In this document: positions 26,396-36,375 of the stretch, one piece after another
Numbering within the stretch: the stretch's first letter is position 1
Layout of the letters: the number at the start of each line of letters is the position of its first letter
Source of the DNA: Aldrovandia affinis
Lineage: Eukaryota; Chordata; Actinopteri; Notacanthiformes; Halosauridae
Assembly: GCA_029706075.1 (NCBI GenBank)
Contig: JAINUG010000305.1
Coordinates: 900,001 to 964,000 of the forward strand
DNA: 64,000 bases
Reading direction: 5' to 3'
The notes under the pieces: model-generated
What the model saw: the letters and a program-made list of their open reading frames with translations, nothing else
What the model was told of the DNA's origin: nothing
The model's database searches: none
Translations under genes and position numbers: made by a program

Positions 26396-26795
26396 CACAT
26401 CAACACGACACCTTATAAAAGCCCACAAAAAACCTTCTGAGCGCCTCCTTGACAATTGTGAAGCACTCCGAAATATACGAACACACTGGTGTATATTTGT
26501 TTATGACATGAATATTATGTGACTGTGTAAAGCAAGTCTTTGGGTAATATAACGTTTTCACGTGTTTTATCATTGGGGGCTCGCAAGATGCTTCACATGG
26601 GCCAGTGGCGCAATGGATAACGCGTCTGACTACGGATCAGAAGATTCCAGGTTCGACTCCTGGCTGATTCGTGAGCTTTTAAAGAGAATAGGTATCACAT
26701 CGATGTTCGCCACATCAGCACGACACCTTAGAAAAGCCCCAAAAACCTCCTGAGCGCCTGCTAGACAATTGTGAAGCGCTCCAAAATATACGACA
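26396..26795. repeat. Direct repeat flanking the tRNA-Arg gene
   Basis: About 85 bp at 26396-26482 and 26711-26793 are similar by eye: cacgacacctta, then aaaagccc, ctgagcgcct, gacaattgtgaagc and aaatatacga. The tRNA-like gene lies between them. This suggests a local duplication, or two copies of one repeat, around the tRNA locus. Confidence 0.65.
26599..26671 (+). tRNA. tRNA-Arg (ACG), possibly slightly degraded
   Basis: The 73-nt sequence matches vertebrate tRNA-Arg(ACG) as I know it. It has A box tggcgcaatgg, anticodon stem TCTGA/TCAGA with loop CTACGGA (anticodon ACG), T arm with B box ggttcgactcc and a TTTT pol III terminator within 10 nt of the end. The 3' acceptor strand reads ctgattc rather than the usual ctggctc. 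This leaves one C-A mismatch and extra wobble with 5' gggccag, so it may be a weakened or non-functional copy. Confidence 0.85.
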
Positions 26796-26814
26796 TATAG
26801 AAGTTACAACAACT

Positions 26815-27110
26815 TCCTTCAAAACAGAGCAAGGACTCTATTTTCGTGCCGGCGCTAAGCGGCGTTATTTCTAGCGCAGGCGAATTGCCAGTTTCGTATG
26901 TCGCAAACGGAATATTTCCCGTCTCCGCCGAGTTTGTCAATTTCGTGGTGCGCAATGAAGGCGTTTGGGCAGCGCAATAGGGGGTGTGACTACGAAAACA
27001 GTCAGCGCTGTGCAAGTTTGGTGTCAAATAATTCCTTTGCGTTAGCGTCCAACTAGACCACGTCTTAGCGCAAACGCTGGCGCTCTGTGCAATTTGGTGC
27101 CTTTATTGAT
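26815..27110. mobile_element. Possible non-autonomous DNA element
   Basis: A non-coding block with repeated and inverted GCGC-type words (gtgccggcgctaagcggcg, cgcaaacgctggcgctctg, tagcgcagg, ttagcgcaaac). The style is that of fish Harbinger-like MITEs. Ends and target duplication were not established. Confidence 0.3.
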
Positions 27111-27768
27111 GCGCACATATGAATATAAGGTTATTTGAAATCACATGAGAATGTTTTGTGAATATTGTGAATTTCCCCCCACGTTGAGGCAAATCGTCCA
27201 ATCCATGGGTCACCTCCTCTGTCTTTCCAAACAGACTTAACCAGCTGCGTTCACCGCTAACACCGACATCGTATTTTAACGTTTTATGGATTTTAATATC
27301 GTATTTTAACATCGTATTTTAACATTTTATTGTTTTAGGGTTTTTTTAAATGTTGCATCGTATTTTAACGTTTTGTTGTTGTTGTTTTTTTGACGTTGCT
27401 CCTTTTTGTCGTGGTTTGGTGTTGGACTTTAGCGTTGTGTTTTTACGTTTTTGGCTCGTGTGGGGTTTGCTTGCTCTGCCCCAAGGAGGGAAGAGTTGCA
27501 GTCGGAAACTAGAGCGCAGCAGTGGATGTAGTTAGCTAGGTGGCTAGCTGGCGCTAACTGGATACAGTATACAACGGAATTTTGTTTTGTTTCGATTTTC
27601 ATCGTCGCCGGAGATGCACTTTGGATTTTCTATAAGGACATCACACCCGTTAAATAGCCGGAATCTGGAGCGCTCTTTCTGGGGGGACTTTTAAGACGGT
27701 ATCATTTTGCTGAAAAGAAAATCCCATCCCGCTAACGTTATCCGCATAGTCTTGTAGGGAGAAAGTGG

Positions 27769-27999
27769 ATGAAAATGTTGGATAGTAAGGTAAAAGTTGC
27801 AGTTAGAGTTCGGCCGATGAATCGGAGAGAATTGGAACTGCATACAAAATGTGTTGTGGAAATAAATGCGCCGTGCGCAGCAATAAATGTGAATGGATTT
27901 AACATGTTTAGAAATGATCGCAAGCAGGGAAAGGGTGGTGGTGTTCTGTGTTATGTTAAAGAAGTTATGGTTATTTTAACTCGAAAATTTGCATATTGA
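27769..27999 (+). pseudogene. KIF13-like kinesin first exon running into a LINE fragment
   Basis: The frame opens MKMLDSKVKVAVRVRPMN, then RRELELHTKCVVEI. This is the start of the kinesin-3 motor domain (beta-1 strand and following), closest to KIF13A/KIF13B. A methionine two codons in (MLDSKVK) is the likelier start. After about 36 codons the frame continues as NGFNMFRNDRKQGKGGGVL then CYVKE. That pattern (GY/F-x-FR-x-DR...GGGV-x-Y-K) belongs to LINE endonucleases, not kinesins. No good GT donor lies at the change and no further kinesin exon was seen downstream. It may be a broken gene, an orphan duplicated exon, or a real exon with an unseen donor. Confidence 0.6.
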
Positions 28000-28492
28000 C
28001 CCCCATTGCTTTTCAATGGGCTTGAAACAAAAGCCGTGATCCAATAACATAAATGGCCATAACTTTCTTAAAAATAAAGATAATTGGATGACATTTTCAG
28101 TAATTACAGATTGAAGCATTCTAAAAAATATATGATATATCTTAATTTGGATTATCTGAAATTACATTACAGAATCAATTAATCACATAATTACATGTTG
28201 CGCACACGCCGCGACAAGGCAAAAACCAGGGCAGGCAATGAGCATTTGGGCAAAGATATCTCACATTCCGGTTAAAAAATATCGCATTTCGCATCGACAG
28301 ATTTCAATGACATTTCACCAGAAACAAGATAAAATGTTACCTTAACGTCCTGGATAACGTTTATTTAGTCCTGAACTTGCGATATATCATTTTGAAAGCA
28401 CTAAACACGAGTCTGACTCTGAAGTGTAGCGTATGACCAAACCGAGCAATGTTTAATCAAATTTCGGAAACAAGATAGAGGATCGAGTTTTC

Positions 28493-28627
28493 CATCCATC
28501 CATCCATCCATTATCTAAGCCGCTTATTCCTGGTCAGGGTCGCGGGGGGGGGGCTGGAGCCTATCCCAGCATGCGTTCCGGGCGAGAGGCAGGAATACAC
28601 CCTGGACAGGTCACCAATCCATCGCAG
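28493..28627 (+). mobile_element. RTE-type LINE 3' tail with target-site duplication
   Basis: A (catc)n end, then ttatctaagccgcttattcc, cagggtcgcggggg, gctggagcctatcccagc and accctggacaggtcaccaat. This is the widespread fish Rex3/RTE-like 3' end, reading on the minus strand toward the catc repeat. A 13-bp direct repeat, ggatcgagttttc, flanks it (28480-28492 and 28628-28640), showing a true insertion. Confidence 0.85.
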
Positions 28628-28640
28628 GGATCGAGTTTTC

Positions 28641-29729
28641 AACTACGTTATATCGCAGACATATGGTGAAAAAAAATCCGACAGCCCTTGAAAAGCCTGC
28701 ATTTTTGGGGTACGGTCATAGTCTTTCGTAATCGCTCGCACAGGGACACAGGCACATCTAGACCGCCACTGCGCACCGGAATTGTAACGTACCTACGTGT
28801 ATGTAGCCTACTGTATGGATATACGTACACGTTATTTAATTGATGCTTTTGTAATAATGAAATTGCCGGTTTCAGTTTCGCTAGTCAAGTACTTTGAGGA
28901 CGGCTCCATCTTTTTGCTATTTTAAGAGCATATTTCCTGGTAGGAAATAAAACTGCGATCGCGGAGTCATCAAAAATAACCTGCTAACCTTGGCCTGCAG
29001 TTCTCCGTCATCACCACATTTCGGCGCCACATTATCATTATTGAAGATTATAAAGTTTGATACGCTGTCACACAACGTCAGTCCATATGTCTGCATCCAT
29101 ACAGTAGGCTACATTTTGAAACAGGTTGAGTTGTGTGTAAATTGAAAATACATATAGCTAGCTGAATGACCCACAATGAATAGACTAAGTGTATAATGCA
29201 TTAGTGACGGTCTCAAGTCAACCCCCTTTTTAATTAAAAATATCAGTGCTGCACATTTTCTTTCAAAGTCACACATTTTTTTTAAAGTGTATAAAATTAT
29301 TTGAATAATGTTAAAATAGAACAATGTTTCCCATGCTGCACCTGCACTAACACTGGCTGCTAGGATATGTGCTTTGAAAAGCAAAAGTACTACATGTATA
29401 TTACAATTATAGCCACACATGACCTGAGGTCAGAGTGCATCGTTAATGCTACATTAATATGTACAATTTCAAACAGTCGAAGCACTTTCAAATACAAGTT
29501 TTCTATTTATTTTTTAGAACAGCCTAAATGTTAATAGACTATACAAACACCATCAGAGCCTTCCAAGCCCCAACCAGCAATAAAAACATGTCAAAACTTT
29601 GGAGAAAGCACAAGACAAATCAAAAGCAGGTCATGCTTAAAATGTGTTTGTCGAATTTGGAGTGTGTTGCTTCCCTGCCCTTTACAGTGGCAGTCCTGGC
29701 TGTATGCTGTTGTCTGTAACCGGTTCTGT
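28641..29729. other. Stretch with no recognisable gene
   Basis: AT-rich DNA with short open frames only. No domain or repeat family was recognised. Confidence 0.4.
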
Positions 29730-30085
29730 GTGCTGCTTTTAACCTATTTGATAGCTTTTATATAATGTATAATGCTTTTATTTTGTATGATGCTCTTATT
29801 CCTCTGTGAGGTGACCTTGAGTGTCCCGAAAGGCGCCCACAAATTACATTACATTACATTACAGACATTCTTATCCAGAGCGACTTACACAGTTTCACAT
29901 TTCTTTACATACAATCCATTTATACAGCTGGATGTTTTTTACTGAAGCAATCCAGGTTAAGTACCTTGCTCAAGCGTACAACGGCAGTGCCCCAGGGATC
30001 AAACCTGCAACCTTTGCGTTAACCATTATGCTAACACTGCCGGCCCAAATATAATGTAAAAATACTAATAAAATGTATTATTATT
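29730..30085. mobile_element. LINE 3' end split by a SINE-D copy
   Basis: A LINE-like 3' end (gtgaccttgagtgtcccgaa then aggcgcc) runs to 29837 and appears to resume at about 30052 with taataaaatgtattattatt. A reversed SINE-D copy (29838-30050) lies between: attacattacattaca tail, aagtaccttgctcaag and gcctgcaacc-type head. So the SINE inserted into the LINE tail. Confidence 0.6.
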
Positions 30086-30334
30086 ATTACCATGTATTAA
30101 TGTACATATTGTAAGTCGCTCTGGATAAGAGCATCTGCTAAATGCTTAAAATGTAAATGTAATGTAAAATGTATTCGGAAATCAAAGAGCGCCAACATGT
30201 CATTTGCTGCCTAATTGTTTCCTCATTATTACTATTATTATTATTAGTAGTAGTAGTATTACCAGATTGAACACATTGTTTAGGCTATACGTAATGGTTT
30301 GCACAATAAAGTTATTAATTAATTAAAGATAGAT

Positions 30335-30712
30335 AGGCCTCCCGCGTGGTCCAGTGGTTACAACGTCCGACGCTGGCCACGGAGACCGGGGTTCAATTCC
30401 CCGTCTCGCCAAGTGTCCGCTCTGGCCGGGAGTGCCACCAATCGTGGTGATTGGCGATTGGCTGTCCGCCCCAGGGGGGGGAGGAAGCCGACGTGACGTT
30501 CGCTGCGTATAAGAGTGGCCCTGTAGTACCGGTGTTACGGTCTACGGTTGACGGCCGACGGCTCGGCGAGTGACATCTCGGAAGAGGCGTCACTTCGCAT
30601 CTGTCACTACCGGTTGCAGGACTACAGCAGCGAACTCACATTACTAGGGGGGATTGATGTAAAATAGCGGGTCTAATTGGCTACCAAAATGGGATAAAAT
30701 AAAAAAAATAAA
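30335..30712 (+). repeat. tRNA-derived SINE (family B), full length, unit A
   Basis: The head is taggcctcccgcgtggtcca then gtggttacaacg, with B box ggggttcaattccccg. The body contains gtgattggcgattggctgtc, and it ends agcgggtctaattggctac with an A-rich tail. The 5' TCCC..GTGGTC..AGTGGTTA pattern resembles tRNA-Glu. Confidence 0.85.
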
Positions 30713-30715
30713 AAG

Positions 30716-31010
30716 ATGGATAGATTATTTATTGTCCATTACAGGAAATGTGTTGCCACAGTCTGTACAATACATAAATTACATAAATACAAATATACAC
30801 ACCACTATTACATACATACATTAAATATGCGCCCACATGGGTACATCCACATTTTTTCCAACATACACAGTCATCTACACATGATCTTTACCGAGGTATT
30901 TTGTTCAGTGATGCTATTTCTATATCTGCGACCTGATGGAAGTAGTGTGAAGAATGGGTTGAGGGGGTGGCTGGGGTCATGTGCAATGGTACGTGCTCTG
31001 CGTATAATGG
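30716..31010 (+). repeat. Retroelement-like block, unit A
   Basis: It starts gatggatagattatttattg and ends about ctgatggaagtagtgtgaag, tgggttgagggggtggctgg. The wording resembles the untranslated part of a non-LTR element. The unit B copy at 33478-33835 carries about 55 extra bases near 33.69 kb. No frame with a known domain was found. Confidence 0.4.
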
Positions 31011-31205
31011 CTAATAAGCTAGGCTATTTGTGGAAAACAAAACAAAAACACATTGGTTTTCCAAAACTACCCATATTAGCATAATTGACACATCCTTGAA
31101 GGGAATTTATTTAATATACATATTATGGTTCCACACGTGTAAAACATTTCGGTCAATCTATAGGCTATAAAATGTCCAATAATGCAGTGGTTTGCAAGAG
31201 GAAGA

Positions 31206-31330
31206 ATGACAGCATTGTCACTTCTCGAAGATATCGCCAACCGCGCAATAAGAAGGGAACGAGTTATTAGAGATTTTGACCTCAGTTTTAAATCAGACCA
31301 TTTTTTCTTTACGTCCTTCAGGGACCTTTG
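31206..31330 (+). pseudogene. PIF/Harbinger transposase N-terminal fragment, unit A
   Basis: The frame MTALSLLEDIANRAIRRERV then IRDFDLSFKSDHFFFTSFR matches the N-terminus of fish Harbinger transposases as I know it (LLxDIANxxIRRERVFRD...RFRF). The rest of the transposase, including the DDE core, is absent. Directly after it the tRNA-like module cluster starts. The opposite strand is also open here but is a shadow. Confidence 0.65.
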
Positions 31331-31339
31331 CTGCCCTGG

Positions 31340-32120
31340 TAATCTCTGCCTCATTATGTCCAAGTCTGGGGTTCAAGACCAGCTCGACCCTTCTTATTCT
31401 CTTGAGTTTACAAGGTCTTGCCTTAAATTCTCCCAGAGACAAGTAAAAAGTGCAGACGGAGGTGGTGATCATGGATGATCTCTGTCTTAAAATGCCCAGG
31501 CCAGTGGTTCAAGCCCTGGCTCTACCCTTCTTATTCTCTTGAGTTTACAAGGTCTTGCCTTAAATTCTCCCAGAGACAAGTAAAAAGTGCGGATGGAGGT
31601 GGCGATCATGAATTATGTCTGTCTCCCAATGCCCAGGTCAGTGGTTCAAGCCCTGGCTCTACCCTTCTTATTCTCTTGAGTTTACAAGGTCTTGCCTTAA
31701 ATTCTCCCAGAGACAAGCAAAAAGTGCAGACGGAGGTGGCGATCATGAATTATCTCTGTCTCCCAGTGCCCAGGTCAGGGGTTCAAGCCCCAGCTCTTCT
31801 GTTTCTGTTGCGTTTACGAGGTCTCTCCTTAAGTTCTCGGCAGGACAAAGCAATGAACCAAGGAAACTGTGGTTGCTGCCTCCTGATGCTGAGGTTTGGG
31901 GTTCAAGCCCAGCTCTTGATCCTTTCTCTTTGCACAGGTTTGATCCATTGTGCTGTTTAAGTAAACCGAAAAACAGAGGATGAGTGCGAGGGTGTCCGTG
32001 GCGCACTTGGTAGAGCTGCTTCGGGAGATTGGCCCCTGGAGGTCCAAGGTTCGAATCCATGCGTTGGCCCCGAGCAGCAGGTGGTCCCCAGGGTGGAGGG
32101 GAGGTGTGAAAGAAGGGCCC
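31340..32120 (+). repeat. Cluster of tRNA-like modules, unit A, first part
   Basis: Six B-box-like sites lie at about 31368, 31505, 31643, 31779, 31900 and 32046 (e.g. gtggttcaagccc, ggttcgaatcc). The first four are about 137 bp apart. Each module has a tRNA-like piece (gaggtggcgatcatgaatta, ctctgtctcccagtgcccag) and a spacer (cttcttattctcttgagttt, acaaggtcttgccttaa). The last module has a good A box (gtggcgcacttggtagagc) and a SINE-like end (aggtggtccccagggtgg). Sequences are not standard tRNA genes, and cloverleaf pairing was not established. Confidence 0.7.
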
Positions 32121-32309
32121 CCCCTGAAAGTTCAAAGTTATTAAAACTGGGGTTTTCGATATGAGGACTTGCGCGTACAGTGAATCAACACAGTTGAGTT
32201 GCTCAATCAATCATCTTTTTACAGAACAAGATTATAAAATGACTGTGTGTAATCTCATTTTCTCCCCTAAACAAGATGAAACCGTTTGTTTTGTTTGCTC
32301 TAAGAAGTC

Positions 32310-32700
32310 ATTCATGGCACAGTGGAATGATGACCGGCTCCTGATTCTAAGATCAGGGGTTGAATACCCTGCTCTACTGTTCTTATCTGTTTCTTTCGAT
32401 TACATTACTTCACTATAAGTTACACAAAGAAGGCCATGGCGTAAGTGGAAGATCACTGCCTCTTGATGCTGAGGTTTGAGTCCCAGGCCAGCCAACCTCT
32501 CTCGCTTTGCGTGGGTTTTGTCTGGCACTGCCTTTAAGTTGGCTAAAAGACCAAAGATAAGTGTGAGGGACTCTGTGGCGCAGATGGTAGAGCTCCAGAT
32601 TCCGATGCTGGAGGGTAGCAGTTATAATCCAAGCGGTGGGCCCGAGTAACAGGAGGTCCCCAGGGTGGGGGGAATGGTGTGAATGAAGGGGGTTGAGGAC
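32310..32700 (+). repeat. Cluster of tRNA-like modules, unit A, last part
   Basis: Three more diverged modules. One has atggcacagtggaatgatga with ggggttgaataccc. One has ggccatggcgtaagtggaag with aggtttgagtccc. The last has gactctgtggcgcagatggt, agagctccag, and the end aggaggtccccagggtgggg. They lack the high mutual identity of the 31.4-31.8 kb copies. Confidence 0.6.
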
Positions 32701-33107
32701 ACTGCTGTAGCTTTGGTCACACATTTGTTTTCCCGTGACTACCACTTTCAATGTCACTATGTTAAACATACTTACTGCAGCCTTCGGCAAGCAAGCACTT
32801 TCTTCTGGAACTCTATATGCAGTTTCATTTTGTTTTAAATGTATTATTATTATTACCATGTATTAATGTACATATTGTAAGTCGCTCTGGATAAGAGCAT
32901 CTGCTAAATGCTTAAAATGTAAATGTAATGTAAAATGTATTCGGAAATCAAAGAGCGCCAACATGTCATTTGCTGCCTAATTGTTTCCTCATTATTATTA
33001 TTATTATTATTAGTAGTAGTAGTAGTAGTAGTATTACCAGATTGAACACATTGTTTAGGCTATATGTAATGGTTTGCACAATAAAGTTATTAATTAATTA
33101 AAGATAG

Positions 33108-33478
33108 ATAGGCCTCCCGCGTGGTCCAGTGGTTACAATGTCTGACGCTGGCCACGGAGACCGGGGTTCAATTCCCCGTCTCGCCAAGTGTCGGTTCTGG
33201 CCGGGAGTGCCACCAATCGTGGTGATTGGCGATTGGCTGTCAGCCCCAAGGAGGGGGAGGTAAGCCGATGTGACGTTCGCTGCGTATAAGAGTGGCCCTG
33301 TAGTACCGGTGTTATGGTCTACGGTCTACGGTCGACGGCTCGGCGGGTGAAGTCTCGGAAGAGGGGTCACTTCGCATCTGTCACTACCGGTCGCAGGACT
33401 ACGGCAGCGAACTCACATTACTAGGGGATTGATGTAAAATAGCGGGTCTAATTGGCTACCAAAATAATATTTAAAAAA
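33108..33478 (+). repeat. tRNA-derived SINE (family B), full length, unit B
   Basis: This is the counterpart of the copy at 30335, with the same head and end and scattered substitutions. It belongs to the duplication rather than to an independent insertion. Confidence 0.85.
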
Positions 33479-34027
33479 GATGGATAGATTATTTATTGTC
33501 CTTTACAGGAAATTTGTTGCCACAGTCTGTACAAAAAAAGCCTCACATAAATTACATAAATACAAATATACACACCACTATTACATACATACATTAAATA
33601 TGCGCCCACATGGGTACATCCACATTTTTTCCAACATACACAGTCATCTACACATGATCTTTACCGAGATATTTTGTTCAGTGATGCTATGGCAGAGGGG
33701 ACAAAACTCCTGCCAAAGCGTGCCCGTTTCCAGGCAAGGTTCTATATCTGCGACCTGATGGAAGTAGTGTGAAGAATGGGTTGAGGGGGTGGCTGGGGTC
33801 ATGTGCAATGGTACGTGCTCTGCGTGTAATGGCTAATAAGCTAGGCTATTTGTGGAAAACAAAACAAAAACACATTGGTTTTCCAAAACTACCCATATTA
33901 GCATAATTGACACATCCTTGAAGGGAATTTATTTAATATACATATTATGGTTCCACACGTGTAAAACATTTCGGTCAATCTATAGGCTATAAAATGTCCA
34001 ATAATGCAGTGGTTTGCAAGAGGAAGA

Positions 34028-34150
34028 ATGACAGCATTGTCACTTCTCGAAGATATCGCCAACCGCGCAATAAGAAGGGAACGAGTTATTAGAGATTTTG
34101 ACCTCAGTTTTAAATCAGACAATTTTTTCTTTACGTCCTTCAGGGACCTT
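34028..34150 (+). pseudogene. PIF/Harbinger transposase N-terminal fragment, unit B
   Basis: It is the same frame as at 31206 (LLEDIANRAIRRERVIRD), nearly identical, with His changed to Asn in the SFKSD.FFF segment. The duplicate is again followed at once by tRNA-like modules. Confidence 0.65.
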
Positions 34151-34159
34151 TGCTGCCCT

Positions 34160-36010
34160 GGTAATCTCTGCCTCATTATGTCCAAGTCCGGGGTTCAAGA
34201 CCAGCTCTACCCTTCTTATTCTCTTGAATTTACAAGGTCTCACCTTAAATTCGCCCAGAGACAAGTAAAAAGTGCAGGTGGAGGTGGCTATCATAAATTA
34301 TCTCTGTCTCCCAATGCCCAGGTCAGTGGTTCAAGCCCTGGCTCTACCCTTCTTATTGTCTTGAGTTTACAAGGTCTCGCCTTAAATTCGCCCAGAGACA
34401 AGTAAAAAGTGAAGACGGAGGTGGCTATCATGAATTATCTCTGTCTCCCAATGCCCAGGTCAGTGGTTCAAGCCCTGGCTCCACCCTTCTTATTCTCTTG
34501 AGTTTACAAGGTCTTGCCTTAAATTCTCCCAGAGACAAGGAAAAAGTGAAGACGGAGGTGGCTATCATGAATTATCTCTGTCTCCCAATGCCCAGGTCAG
34601 TGGTTCAAGCCCTGGCTCCACCCTTCTTATTCTCTTGAGTTTACAAGGTCTTGCCTTAAATTCTCCCAGAGACAAGCAAAAAGTGCAGACAGAGGTGGCG
34701 ATCATGAATTATCTCTGTCTCCCAGTGCCCAGGTCAGTGGTTCAAGCCCTGGCTCTACCCTTCTTATTCTCTTGAATTTACAAGGTCTCACCTTAAATTC
34801 ACCCAGAGACAAGTAAAAAGTGCAGATGGAGGTGGCTATCATGAATTATCTCTGTCTCCCAATGCCCAGGTCAGTGGTTCAAGTCCTGGCTCTACCCTTC
34901 TTATTGTCTTGAGTTTACAAGGTCTCGCCTTAAATTCGCCCAGAGACAAGTAAAAAGTGAAGACGGCGGTGGCTATCATGAATTATCTCTGTCTCCCAAT
35001 GCCCAGGTCAGTGGTTCAAGCCCTGGCTCCACCCTTCTTATTCTCTTGAGTTTACAAGGTCTTGCCTTAAATTCTCCGAGAGACAATAAAAAAGTGCAAA
35101 CAGAGGTGGCGATCATGAATTATCTCTGTCTCCCAGTGCCCAGGTCAGGGGTTCAAGCCCTGGCTCCACCCTACTTATTCTCTTGAGTTTACAAGGTCTC
35201 GCATTTATAAGGTCTGGCCTTAATTCCCTATAATACATGAGAAGGAGCAGAGAACACAGGTAAAGGAGCCATGGTGCAGGGAAATGATCGCTGTCTCCTA
35301 AAGCTGATGTTTGGGGTTCAAGCCCCGTCACTTCCATTCTCTTTATCTTGCATTTATAAGGTCTGGCCTTAATTCCCTATAATACATGAGAAGGAGCAGA
35401 GAACACAGGTAAAGGAGCCGTGGTGCAGGAGAATGACAGGTAAAGGTTCAAATGATCGCTGTCTCCTAAAGCTGATGTTTGGGGTTCTTCTTCCATTCTC
35501 TTTATCTTGCATTTATAAGGTCTGGCCTTAATTCCCTATAATACATGAGAAGGAGCAGAGAACACAGGTAAAGGAGCCGTGGTGCAGGAGAATGATCGCC
35601 GTCTCCTAAAGCTGATGTTTGGGGTTCAAGCCCCGTCACTTCCATTCTCTTTATCTTGCATTTATAAGGTCTGGCCTTAATTCCCTATAATACATGAGAA
35701 GGAGCAGAGAACACAGGTAAAGGAGCCGTGGTGCAGGAGAATGATCGCCGTCTCCTAAAGCTGATGTTTGGGGTTCAAGCCCCTGACTGCCTCCTTTCTC
35801 TTTGCTCAGATTTTGTCAGGTGTAGCGTTTAAGTTGGCTGAAAGACAGAAGATGCTTGCGAAGGACTCTGTGGTGCAGGTGGTAGAGCTCCAGATTACGA
35901 TGCAGGAGGTTGGCGGTTCGGATCCACGTGCCCGTCCTGAGCAACAGGAGGTCCCCAGGGTGGGGGGAGATGTGTGAGTGGTGTGAATGATGTGGGTGTG
36001 AAAGAAGGGG
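34160..36010 (+). repeat. Expanded cluster of tRNA-like modules, unit B
   Basis: Thirteen modules. The first eight B-box sites (about 34188, 34326, 34463, 34599, 34738, 34874, 35010, 35148) have a regular period near 137 bp and are the same type as in unit A. Some are alternately more alike, which points to multi-unit duplication. Then come about four units of a second type (ggagccgtggtgcaggagaa, tgatcgccgtctcctaaagc, tttggggttcaagcccc) with period near 148 bp. A final module with gactctgtggtgcaggtggt and a SINE-like end closes the cluster. One second-type unit (35435-35490) lacks the end of its B box. Confidence 0.75.
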
Positions 36011-36144
36011 GTGTGGACGCTGCGGTCCCCTCCGAAACTCCGCAGAGCTGAAATCTGGGCTTATGCCACTACTGAGTTTTACATTTTGATTTTTCCTTTT
36101 TTGGGGGAGTAATAATTGTTTATTGGGGTCCCAGGGTCACCACC

Positions 36145-36375
36145 CGGCCGTGTTGGGCTGAGACTCTGCCTTTAAGGTGTTCAGTTGCCTCCCCCGTCTT
36201 CTTTCTCTACATTTTATCACATCACAATTTTCCAAGACTGTTGCACGTTGCTCCACTGGGGAAATGCACAACAGTCTTGTCCGCCACACTTAAAATTGCG
36301 ATGTCATAAAATCAACACAAAGACGGGGACGGCAACTTAACACCTTAAAGGCAGAGTCTCAGCCCAACACGGCCG
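36145..36375. mobile_element. Foldback (long inverted-repeat) element
   Basis: The left arm cggccgtgttgggctgagac, tctgcctttaaggtgtt returns inverted as aacaccttaaaggcaga, gtctcagcccaacacggccg. Arms of about 100 bp are separated by a spacer of about 20-30 bp, so single strands could form a long hairpin. The outermost about 35 bp match perfectly by eye, with more mismatch inward. There is no coding capacity. It looks like a MITE or foldback element. A target duplication was not seen. Confidence 0.8.

Larger units (their letters stand above)
30070..36020 (+). repeat. Large tandem duplication (two units)
   Basis: Unit A (about 30070-32836) and unit B (about 32837-36020) repeat the same order: L2 tail, SINE-B, a LINE-like block starting gatggatagattatttattg, a Harbinger transposase start, a cluster of tRNA-like modules and a terminal module ending aggaggtccccagggtgggg. 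Matching points are offset by about 2.76 kb, rising to 2.82 kb after a roughly 55-bp indel near 33.69 kb. Unit B is longer because its module cluster has more copies. Near-identical long stretches suggest a recent event. Confidence 0.9.

Noticed and set aside
31076-31363. Minus-strand frame with SLKDVKKKWSDLKLRSKS, like the Myb/SANT-like DNA-binding protein of Harbinger elements
   Set aside because: It is the exact antisense of the plus-strand frame LLEDIANRAIRRERVIRD, which fits the Harbinger transposase N-terminus over a longer stretch. Both cannot be the original gene and the Myb-like match is short.
31360-35200. Possible CRISPR array because of regular spaced repeats
   Set aside because: The whole 137-bp unit, including the spacer, is conserved, and the setting is a vertebrate-type genome. 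There are no unique spacers.
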